Origin: Marinobacter algicola DG893
GTDB taxonomy: Bacteria > Pseudomonadota > Gammaproteobacteria > Pseudomonadales > Oleiphilaceae
Assembly (NCBI RefSeq): GCF_000170835.1
Contig: NZ_ABCP01000006.1
Span: 1 to 64,000, forward strand
Direction: 5' to 3'
DNA: 64,000 nt
The notes under the pieces were generated by a model. It did not search any database, was not told the origin of the DNA, and was given only the letters and a program-made list of their open reading frames with translations. Position numbers and translations under genes: made by a program. Below, one piece after another: positions 57,037-64,000 of the stretch (position 1 is its first letter; each line of letters opens with the position of its first letter).

Positions 57037-58308
57037 TTAATGCAACATGTTGAGGCGCTCATCCATAAATACATCCATCTCCGGTGCCAATATGTGAACG
57101 TAGCGATCAAAGTACAGGAACTGCTTGAGCAACAGCGCGAATTCCCTTGGAAAATGCAGCCCGTGGCCCTCACCAATTCGTACCATATCCATCAGGATGT
57201 TGTTCACATCATCCTCGGCTTGTTCCGCCTGATAGGGAGCTTCATCCGGCACCATGGTATCCATTTGCTGATAAAGGCGTCGCAAGTCGGCTGCCAGCTC
57301 CGCAACCTGAACCTTTTGGTGGGTGATACCGATACGAATCATGGCGTCGGCCATGCCTTCAAAATTGCCTACCATGACCGTTGATATAAAATCACTGACG
57401 GCCTGCCAGGTATCCGGACGGATCCGTCCCACAATACCGAAATCAATAAAACCAACCCGGCCATCTTTCAACACCATCAGATTGCCCGCATGCACGTCGG
57501 CGTGGAAAAACTCACACTGGGTAAGACTGGAAAACCAGGTGTTCATCGCGGTAATCAGCGTGCGCTCCGGATCCCGCGCGTAACCCCGGATGCTTTCGAG
57601 ATCCGTCAGAGGTACGCCGTGGAAGCGCTCCATGGTAAGAATGCGCCGGGTACTGCAGCTTTCATAAACCCGTGGCACAGTGGCATCCTCGTTATGGGTG
57701 TTATGGAGAAACTCACGGAACACCTTAAGGTTGTTCGCTTCCTTGATGAAGTCGCATTCCTCCATCATGGTGCGCTGGATTTCCTCCACGATTCCAGACA
57801 ACGAAGTCCAGGACAGTTTGGGCGCCAGGGTCTCCAGAATTTTTGCGGACAAATACAGGAAATTCAGATCCGTCAGCAGAATATTTTCCACACCCGGCTT
57901 TTGCACCTTAATCACCACATCCTCGCCGGTGACCAGTTTCGCGGCGTGAACCTGTGCAATCGACGCCGATGCCAAAGCCACCGGGTCAATATCAGAGTAA
58001 ACGTCTTCGATTGGCCGGCCCAATTCGTCCCGGACAATTTTCCGGATCACACTGAATGGCAGGCTCGGGGTACGGTCCAGACAGTATTGGAATTCCTCCA
58101 CGTATTCCTTGGGGAAAAACGTGGGGGAGCTGGCGATAAACTGGCCGAGCTTGATGTAGGTGGCACCCAAGGATTCAAACGTCTGCCTGAGCAACCGCGG
58201 TGCGGGCGGTCGATCGCCCCGCACCCAATTCACTCCGGCGCGTCCCAACACCGATACGGTCTGACCGATTCGAAAGGCACCCTTGAGGCTATTCGTCACC
58301 GTTCCCAT
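57037..58308 (-). CDS. ABC1/AarF (UbiB-like) atypical kinase
   Basis: A 423-residue protein kinase-like protein of the ABC1/ADCK/UbiB family. Motifs present: the KxGQ helix in TYIKLGQFIASSP, the Ala-rich nucleotide loop ALASASIAQVHAAKL, the ATP Lys in VVIKVQKPGV, HADVHAGNLMVL (catalytic loop) and VGFIDFG (metal site). Family members support ubiquinone synthesis or lipid handling; this one lacks the C-terminal membrane helices typical of UbiB, so its target is uncertain. Its place between dnaN and recF is unusual. Confidence 0.88.
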   Translation of the reverse strand: MGTVTNSLKGAFRIGQTVSVLGRAGVNWVRGDRPPAPRLLRQTFESLGATYIKLGQFIASSPTFFPKEYVEEFQYCLDRTPSLPFSVIRKIVRDELGRPIEDVYSDIDPVALASASIAQVHAAKLVTGEDVVIKVQKPGVENILLTDLNFLYLSAKILETLAPKLSWTSLSGIVEEIQRTMMEECDFIKEANNLKVFREFLHNTHNEDATVPRVYESCSTRRILTMERFHGVPLTDLESIRGYARDPERTLITAMNTWFSSLTQCEFFHADVHAGNLMVLKDGRVGFIDFGIVGRIRPDTWQAVSDFISTVMVGNFEGMADAMIRIGITHQKVQVAELAADLRRLYQQMDTMVPDEAPYQAEQAEDDVNNILMDMVRIGEGHGLHFPREFALLLKQFLYFDRYVHILAPEMDVFMDERLNMLH

Positions 58309-58365
58309 GACTCTCTTCCTTACTGATCCGGTAAATATCTGGCGGCCACGACCAATCCGGCAGAC

Positions 58366-59469
58366 TTACAGCCGCATCGGCATGACAACATAGAGGCAGC
58401 GATTGTCGTTCTCGGCCTCGATCAACGCGCTGCTGTTGGGATTGGCCAGGGTAATCTTGACCTGATCCTCATCCAGCGCATTCATCACATCCACCAGATA
58501 GCCTACATTAAAGCCAATCTGAAGTGATTCGCCCTGATACTCGACCGGCAGCGCGTCTTCGGCCTGTTCCTGGTCCGGGTTGTTGGCAAATACCTGCAAC
58601 TCGTTGGGCGCCAGATTCAGGCGTACGCCACGGATGTTTTCATGGGAAAGAATGCCGGCACGCTGAAGTGTGTTCTTGAGGGTAGCACGATCCGCCAGGA
58701 CAACTTTATCTCCACCCCGGGGAATCACCCGGTTATAGTCGGGAAATTTGCCTTCGATCAACTTCGAGGTAAAGGTATAGGAACCAACCGTCGCCCGCAG
58801 ATGATTGTCTCCGATCACCAGGGTCACCGGGGTTTCCACATCATCCAGCAAGCGCGCCAGTTCCAGCACACCCTTACGCGGCACGATCACCTGGCGGGGT
58901 TCCGGGCAGCCGGTGGGCAAATCAAAATGCGCCATGGCCAGGCGATGGCCGTCAGTCGCCACGGTGCGAACGTGATCCTTGTCAACTTCCAGCAACAGCC
59001 CGTTCAGGTAATAGCGAACATCCTGTTGAGCCATTGCAAAAGCGGTGGCGTCGAACATTCGACTGAGTTCTTTCTGAGGCAGCTCCAGGCCAAAACTTTC
59101 CGCATCATCCTCAACGTTGGGAAAATGCTCCGCCGGCAAGGTCGACAGCGTAAAGTGGCTGGCACCACAACGCAGATGCAGGCGGTCGCCCTCCAACGCC
59201 AACTCAATAGGCGCCTCGTCACCCAACGCCCGGCAAATATCGGACAACTTCCGCGCCGGTACTGTAATACGGCCCGGCTGGTCAACGTGTACCGGTGACA
59301 CCCGGCCCACCAGTTCCACTTCCATATTGGTACCGGTCAGCGTGAGGGTATTGTCCTCGGCCACCAACAACACGTTGGAGAGAACGGGCATTGTCTGTTT
59401 TCGCTCCACCACACCGGCAATGGACTGAAGGGGGGTAAGCAGAGATTCTCGGCTGATCGTCAGTTTCAT
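58366..59469 (-). CDS. dnaN: DNA polymerase III beta clamp
   Basis: The 367-residue sliding clamp subunit; two copies form the ring. Three repeated domains of ~120 residues are recognisable: MKLTISRESLLTPLQSIAGV at the start, the middle FDATAFAMAQQDVRYYLNGL, and the C-terminus ending in the family-typical YVVMPMRL. ATG 59469 aligns with other clamps; the in-frame ATG at 59481 adds four residues and is less likely. It is 56 bases downstream of dnaA. Confidence 0.97.
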   Translation of the reverse strand: MKLTISRESLLTPLQSIAGVVERKQTMPVLSNVLLVAEDNTLTLTGTNMEVELVGRVSPVHVDQPGRITVPARKLSDICRALGDEAPIELALEGDRLHLRCGASHFTLSTLPAEHFPNVEDDAESFGLELPQKELSRMFDATAFAMAQQDVRYYLNGLLLEVDKDHVRTVATDGHRLAMAHFDLPTGCPEPRQVIVPRKGVLELARLLDDVETPVTLVIGDNHLRATVGSYTFTSKLIEGKFPDYNRVIPRGGDKVVLADRATLKNTLQRAGILSHENIRGVRLNLAPNELQVFANNPDQEQAEDALPVEYQGESLQIGFNVGYLVDVMNALDEDQVKITLANPNSSALIEAENDNRCLYVVMPMRL

Positions 59470-59525
59470 GGCACTCAGCATTCTTTTATTGGAAGGTGAA
59501 TGTGTATTGGCCGCCGCTAACCTGG

Positions 59526-60977
59526 TCAGGTTGTCAGTAGCCGCATAAAGTTCTGATAATCCTCACGGATGCCAGGATCCGTTTCCTGCAGCTCTACAAT
59601 CTTTTTGCAGGCATGCAATACCGTGGTGTGATCACGGCCACCAAACGCATCGCCAATTTCCGGCAGGCTGTGATTGGTCAATTCCTTGGCCAGGGACATG
59701 GCAACCTGTCTTGGCCGGGTCACCGTACGGGTGCGCCGTTTTGACAACAGATCGGCCACCTTGATCTTGTAGTACTCCGCCACCGTACGCTGGATGTTAT
59801 CTATACTGACCTGCTTCTCATGCAGCGCCAACAGATCCTTGAGGCTTTCCCGGATAAACGGCGGCGTGATTTCCGATCCAGTGAAGTGAGCATTCGCTAT
59901 CACCAGACGCAGCGCCCCTTCTAGCTCACGAACGTTCGATCGAATTTTCTGCGCAATGAAAAACGCCGCCTCGCTGCTGAGTTTGACGTTCACCTGCTCC
60001 GCCTTCTTCATCAGGATGGCGACCCTCGTCTCCAGCTCCGGTGGCTCTACCATCACAGTCAGGCCCCAGCCGAAACGGGATTTGAGGCGCTCTTCCATAT
60101 CCACAATTTCTTTCGGAAAGCGGTCACAGGTCACAATAACCTGTTGCCCACCCTCCAATAACGCATTGAAGGTATGGAAGAATTCCTCCTGGGAGCGCTC
60201 CTTGCGGGCAAAAAACTGAATATCGTCTATCAACAGTGCGTCCACAGAACGGTAATAGCGCTTGAACTCATTGATGGCGTTTAACTGAAGTGCCTTCACC
60301 ATATCCGCGACAAACCGCTCGGAGCGAAGATAAGCCACCTTGGCTCTCGGGTTGCGCCGTACAATGTCATTGCCAATGGCATGCATCAGGTGGGTCTTAC
60401 CCAGCCCCACACCACCGTACAAAAACAGTGGGTTGTAGGCCCCACCAGGATTTTCTGCGACTTGCATCGAGGCCGCCCGAGCCAACTGGTTCGATTTACC
60501 CTCCACAAACGTGTCAAAGGTAAAGCCTTCGTTGAGGAAACTCTGGTGTTTGATGTCACCCTCAACCTGAACCGAACGCCGTTCACTGGAACTCTTGGCC
60601 TTTACCGACGGCGTGGTCACTGTGGCCGCCACGCCTTTCTCTTCTTCCGTTACCCGACTACCCGCTTCCTCCTGTTCGGCGGCTACGCCACTGACCGCGT
60701 TCTCCGAACGGACCACCAGGTCAGACGACCGTGGTGCGGACCCCACCTTCATATCAATTCGAGGCGCCTGACCACCGTGAAGATCCTTCAAGACTTCTTC
60801 AATTCTTCTGAGGTATTTTTCGTTCACCCAGTCCATGACAAACCGGTTGGGTGCAAACAGCATCAACTGACCCTCGCGGTGATCCGACTGCAAGGGTCTA
60901 AGCCAGGTGTTGAATTGCTGGGCGGGAAACTCGTCCCGGAGTACTTCCAGACACTGATGCCATAGATTATTCGGCAC
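59526..60977 (-). CDS. dnaA: Chromosomal replication initiator DnaA
   Basis: A 483-residue initiator: domain I ~1-85 ([21 protein letters not shown]), a variable acidic linker ~86-150, AAA+ domain with Walker [14 protein letters not shown] and Walker [13 protein letters not shown], and domain IV with the DnaA signature in [15 protein letters not shown]. Start is GTG 60977. The 643-base region upstream is oriC. Confidence 0.98.
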   Translation of the reverse strand: MPNNLWHQCLEVLRDEFPAQQFNTWLRPLQSDHREGQLMLFAPNRFVMDWVNEKYLRRIEEVLKDLHGGQAPRIDMKVGSAPRSSDLVVRSENAVSGVAAEQEEAGSRVTEEEKGVAATVTTPSVKAKSSSERRSVQVEGDIKHQSFLNEGFTFDTFVEGKSNQLARAASMQVAENPGGAYNPLFLYGGVGLGKTHLMHAIGNDIVRRNPRAKVAYLRSERFVADMVKALQLNAINEFKRYYRSVDALLIDDIQFFARKERSQEEFFHTFNALLEGGQQVIVTCDRFPKEIVDMEERLKSRFGWGLTVMVEPPELETRVAILMKKAEQVNVKLSSEAAFFIAQKIRSNVRELEGALRLVIANAHFTGSEITPPFIRESLKDLLALHEKQVSIDNIQRTVAEYYKIKVADLLSKRRTRTVTRPRQVAMSLAKELTNHSLPEIGDAFGGRDHTTVLHACKKIVELQETDPGIREDYQNFMRLLTT

Positions 60978-61620
60978 GACAGTCTTGCCTCCGATGCCTC
61001 AGAAATTTCTCGTCACGGATCTCCATGACCCGACGAAAGAGATGACCAAGGATTCTAACCTGAGCACCTCGCGAGTGAAAGAGCCAAACGCATTTAATAA
61101 ACAGCCTGTGGAAATTTATTTTCTTTTATTTCAAATTTTTACAGACTTACCTACAGGCTTGTGTACAGAAACATCGCACAGAAAAAGTTACCCACAGACC
61201 TGTGTGCACAGAGTGCCCTCAACCCTGTGGACGACACCCCGATGTTCGGTGGATAAATCGCGATCTGAGCAAACCCGCAACTTACCCACATTTCCTGCCT
61301 CGGATATACACAGGCCTCATCCCCACTTCTCAACCGCTTTATAAACCTTCCAATTGACTGTTTCTAAATCGTTTCTATCGATTTTCCACAGAAAAAGGCC
61401 TGCGTAATAACAGTAATAATAATCCTTAAAGAGAATACAAAAAGACCTAATGAATTTATTACCTGAACCCTGAATCATCGAAGATAGAAATAACCCGTCA
61501 CTGGTCTCGAATAACCATTGAATTCCACCGCCACATTGCATAGAATGCCGCTCCTGTTTTGGCTGTTCATTTTCCAGCCAACAATTGAATTTCCAACATC
61601 TGTAATGTGAGACCGACACC
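60978..61620. other. Origin of replication oriC (dnaA-rpmH intergenic region)
   Basis: A noncoding gap between divergent dnaA and rpmH. DnaA-box-like 9-mers (one mismatch to TTATCCACA): TTACCCACA at 61188-61196 and 61282-61290, TTTTCCACA at 61382-61390, and TTATCCACC on the minus strand at 61248-61256; weaker ones at 61107-61115 and 61226-61234 (minus). Two AT-rich tracts, 61111-61140 and 61405-61455, are candidate unwinding regions. No perfect box is visible. The gap also contains the dnaA and rpmH promoters. Confidence 0.88.
61518..61546 (+). promoter_or_regulatory. Candidate rpmH promoter
   Basis: TTGAAT (61518-61523), a 17-base spacer and TAGAAT (61541-61546) form a good sigma-70 promoter. 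Downstream in the leader, TTGGCTG/CAGCCAA (61559-61581) can form a hairpin. Confidence 0.55.
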
Positions 61621-61755
61621 ATGAAAAGAACGTTTCAACCAAGCGTACTGAAGCGTAAGCGCGTTCACGGTTTCCGTGCCCGCATGGCAACTGCCAACGG
61701 ACGTAAAGTGATTTCCCGTCGTCGCGCCAAGGGCCGCGCCCGTCTGTCTGCATAA
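61621..61755 (+). CDS. rpmH: 50S ribosomal protein L34
   Basis: A 44-residue, very basic protein: [20 protein letters not shown], ending [12 protein letters not shown], the standard bacterial L34. It starts the conserved rpmH-rnpA-yidD-yidC operon on the far side of oriC. Confidence 0.98.
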   Translation: MKRTFQPSVLKRKRVHGFRARMATANGRKVISRRRAKGRARLSA

Positions 61756-61770
61756 GACATTGACCGCCTG

Positions 61771-62178
61771 ATGAAGGCTTTGACCTTTCCAAAATCGTCC
61801 AGGCTGCTCAAGCCATCCGATTACGGCAAAGTCTTCGATGACGTACAGCTCAGGGTTCCGCACCGACATTTCCTGATCCTGGCCACACCCAATTCCCTGG
61901 GGCACGCCAGGATTGGTTTGGTGTTTTCAAAGAAGAATCTCAAACTCGCGGTACAGCGCAACCGCGTTAAACGACGGGTTCGGGAAACCTTCAGGCACGA
62001 ACAGGAATTCCCTGCCCTGGACATCGTGGTTCTTGGACGGCGAGGTTTGACGGAGCTTGATAATACGGCACTCAATGCTACCCTGACGGAGCTCTGGGCA
62101 CGCCTCAGGAAGAAAAACCGCCAGCTCCAGAAACCAACCACATCGGAACTTTCCGGTACCGGCAAAGGAACGGGTTAA
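61771..62178 (+). CDS. rnpA: Ribonuclease P protein component
   Basis: A 135-residue basic protein that supports the RNase P RNA in tRNA 5' processing. The RNR motif region is clear: [20 protein letters not shown], preceded by HFLILATPN and RIGLVFSKK. The last ~25 residues are low-complexity Ser/Thr/Gly. Its stop shares a base with the yidD start (TAATG). Confidence 0.96.
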   Translation: MKALTFPKSSRLLKPSDYGKVFDDVQLRVPHRHFLILATPNSLGHARIGLVFSKKNLKLAVQRNRVKRRVRETFRHEQEFPALDIVVLGRRGLTELDNTALNATLTELWARLRKKNRQLQKPTTSELSGTGKGTG

Positions 62179-62471
62179 TGCGCAAACTGCTGCTCCTGCC
62201 CATCCGAGTCTACCAGTACGCGATCAGTCCGATGATGGCCAGTCATTGCCGTCACTATCCCACTTGTTCCCAATACGCTGTCGAAGCCATCACTGCCCAC
62301 GGCGCCATTAGAGGCCTTTTTCTTTCGGTCAAACGTCTAATGAGGTGTCATCCATGGGCAAAAGGCGGGTATGATCCCGTTCCGGGCACTGACGTTCGCA
62401 CTGAGGTAGTACCTTCCATCTGCTGCGGGCCGGCCAGCCAAACCCATAACACTAACCAGACCAAACAGTAA
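62178..62471 (+). CDS. yidD: Membrane protein insertion efficiency factor YidD
   Basis: A 97-residue protein: hydrophobic N-terminus, then the YidD motif in [35 protein letters not shown] and [14 protein letters not shown]. It assists YidC-dependent membrane insertion. The C-terminal ~20 residues are not conserved. It overlaps rnpA by one base and precedes yidC by 4. Confidence 0.95.
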   Translation: MRKLLLLPIRVYQYAISPMMASHCRHYPTCSQYAVEAITAHGAIRGLFLSVKRLMRCHPWAKGGYDPVPGTDVRTEVVPSICCGPASQTHNTNQTKQ

Positions 62472-62475
62472 GTTT

Positions 62476-64000
62476 ATGGATATTCAACGCATTGTATTAT
62501 TTGCCGGCCTTGCCATTGTCAGTTACATGATGGTGCTTGCCTGGAACGAAGACTATCACCAGCCCCAGACCCAACCCGCTACGGAACAGGCGAGTACCAC
62601 CACCCAGCCTGCGTCCACGGATGACATGACTCTCCCTGGTGAGAGCGCCACTGGCCCCGATACCTCAAGCGAAGAATTCACCACCCCGGAAGGCGACGGC
62701 CAGACGCTCTCAGCCTCAGAAACCTCCTCGGTTTCAGCCAGTGATCAACTTATCACCGTGCGGACCGACGTCTACGAGCTCAAGATCGACCGTGTAGGCG
62801 GTAATCTGATTGAAAGTTCTCTACTACAGCACGACCGGTCGCTCGACAGTGAAGAATCCCTGAGGTTGTTGACCAATACCAGCAAGCGCACCTACATCAT
62901 GGAAAGTGGGCTGATTGGCCGCGATGGCATTGACAGCAAACGCAACGGCAACGCTCCGGTGTACAACGCGTCTGCGTCAGAATATGAACTGCAGGAGGGC
63001 GAGAATACACTGACGGTCGATCTCACCTTCACGACAGACAACAACGTCGAAGTCACCAAACAGTATCTGTTTAGCCGGGACAGTTACGAGATTGATGTTC
63101 GTTATCAGATCAACAACCAGTCCGACAGTGTCTGGCAGGCTAATATGACCGGCAAGATTGTCCGTGATCAGGCACCGGACCCCACTGCCCAGAACAGCCT
63201 GGGCATACGTGCCTTCCTGGGCATGGTCGTCAGTTCGCCGGAAGATCCCTACGAGAAGTTCGATTTTGACGACCTCTCCGAGAACCCGATCAACCAGTCG
63301 GTGACCAATGGCTGGCTGGCCTTTCTCCAGCATTATTTCCTGGCGGCCTGGGTTCCAGAACGTGATCAGCCGGCCCAGTTCCAGTCCACTCGTCGCGGCC
63401 CGCTCTACGTGATGGGCTTCGTATACCCCGCTACCGTTGTGGAGCCAGGTCAAACCAGCGAAGTATCCGCCAAGGCCTATGTTGGTCCCAAGATCATTGA
63501 ACGCCTTGAGAACGTTGCCCCGAACCTCGACCGGACGGTTGATTTCGGCTTCCTGTTCTTCATTGCCCTGCCGTTGTTCATTATTCTTGACTGGTTCCAC
63601 GGGCTGGTGGGCAACTGGGGTGTGGCGATCATCCTGCTGACAGTCCTGGTCAAGGCGGTGTTCTTCAAATTGTCAGCCACCAGTTACCGGTCCATGGCAA
63701 GAATGCGAGCGGTAGCGCCCCAGCTGACACGGTTGAAAGAACTGTACGGCGATGATCGCCAGCGCATGTCTCAGGAAATGATGGCGTTGTACAAACGGGA
63801 GAAGATAAATCCGTTGGGTGGCTGTCTACCGATACTGGTACAAATGCCCGTCTTTATATCCCTGTACTGGGTGCTGTTTGAAAGTGTCCAGCTGAGACAT
63901 GCACCCTTCATGCTGTGGATCCAGGATCTGTCGGTCATGGACCCGTACTTCATCCTGCCGATCCTGATGGGTGCCAGCATGATGTTGCAGATGAGTCTGA
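62476..64000 (+). CDS. yidC: Membrane protein insertase YidC (3' end outside window)
   Basis: Partial: 508 codons are present with no stop. First membrane helix at ~5-22 (IVLFAGLAIVSYMMVLAW), then a linker rich in Thr/Ser/Gln/Glu (~28-90), the large periplasmic beta domain (~91-345) and the start of the insertase core: FLFFIALPLFIILDWFHGLVG, YRSMARMRAVAPQLTRLKE, INPLGGCLPILVQMPVFISL and the last helices up to the window edge. The positively charged groove Arg expected in this core is likely that in ATSYRSMARMR or nearby. Gram-negative type, inserting proteins alone or with Sec. Confidence 0.97.
   Translation, partial: MDIQRIVLFAGLAIVSYMMVLAWNEDYHQPQTQPATEQASTTTQPASTDDMTLPGESATGPDTSSEEFTTPEGDGQTLSASETSSVSASDQLITVRTDVYELKIDRVGGNLIESSLLQHDRSLDSEESLRLLTNTSKRTYIMESGLIGRDGIDSKRNGNAPVYNASASEYELQEGENTLTVDLTFTTDNNVEVTKQYLFSRDSYEIDVRYQINNQSDSVWQANMTGKIVRDQAPDPTAQNSLGIRAFLGMVVSSPEDPYEKFDFDDLSENPINQSVTNGWLAFLQHYFLAAWVPERDQPAQFQSTRRGPLYVMGFVYPATVVEPGQTSEVSAKAYVGPKIIERLENVAPNLDRTVDFGFLFFIALPLFIILDWFHGLVGNWGVAIILLTVLVKAVFFKLSATSYRSMARMRAVAPQLTRLKELYGDDRQRMSQEMMALYKREKINPLGGCLPILVQMPVFISLYWVLFESVQLRHAPFMLWIQDLSVMDPYFILPILMGASMMLQMSL

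Overview
The window reads as the replication-origin region of a marine gammaproteobacterium, most likely Marinobacter or a close relative. This is inferred from protein resemblance, the roughly 58 percent GC look of the coding sequence, and a gene order that parallels the Pseudomonas dnaA-proximal region. No search was run. Almost every stretch is coding. There is no transposase, integrase, phage gene, rRNA operon or CRISPR array.

Layout. 15-9450: an MFS transporter, then a leftward block for an aa3-type cytochrome c oxidase (ctaC, ctaD, ctaE), its small membrane protein, SURF1, a CxxxC thioredoxin-fold protein, heme A synthase, heme O synthase and a SCO protein. The Cox11/CtaG gene usually found between ctaD and ctaE is absent. 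9645-10985: a DinF-like MATE exporter. 11127-16685: a rightward operon of an unknown protein, a periplasmic cupredoxin, a membrane c-di-GMP phosphodiesterase, a DUF3034 protein, a lipoprotein truncated globin, and probably a DoxX protein. It faces a 7TMR-DISM diguanylate cyclase (16688-18487). 18650-28185: DUF1653 protein, Na+/H+ antiporter, a non-coding gap with two large palindromes, YheV, PrlC, gamma carbonic anhydrase, a sulfatase-fold membrane protein, Hsp20, a PA4642-like protein and a MotAB stator pair. 28270-40787: aroE-hemF-tsaC-dprA, a LysM protein, def-fmt-rsmB-trkA and glyQS, followed by tRNA-Pro(CGG). 41049-53184: accessory genes (anchored beta-helix protein, BCCT transporter, two divergent ABC exporters, GabT, orphan ParA, GH13 amylase with CBM20, VC0807-like membrane protein). 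53305-64000: gyrB, recF, an ABC1/AarF kinase, dnaN, dnaA, oriC, rpmH, rnpA, yidD and the 5' part of yidC.

Themes. Three modules stand out: copper and heme handling for the terminal oxidase, a c-di-GMP neighbourhood with a periplasmic copper protein and globin, and core replication, translation and envelope functions around oriC.

The least explained structures are (a) the cupredoxin/EAL/DUF3034/lipoglobin operon; (b) two families of large palindromes whose arms differ in sequence between copies while staying self-complementary around a conserved core (20321-20660, 23082-23194, 46109-46226); and (c) two genes (9645, 46312) whose best start is a rare ATT behind a strong Shine-Dalgarno sequence.
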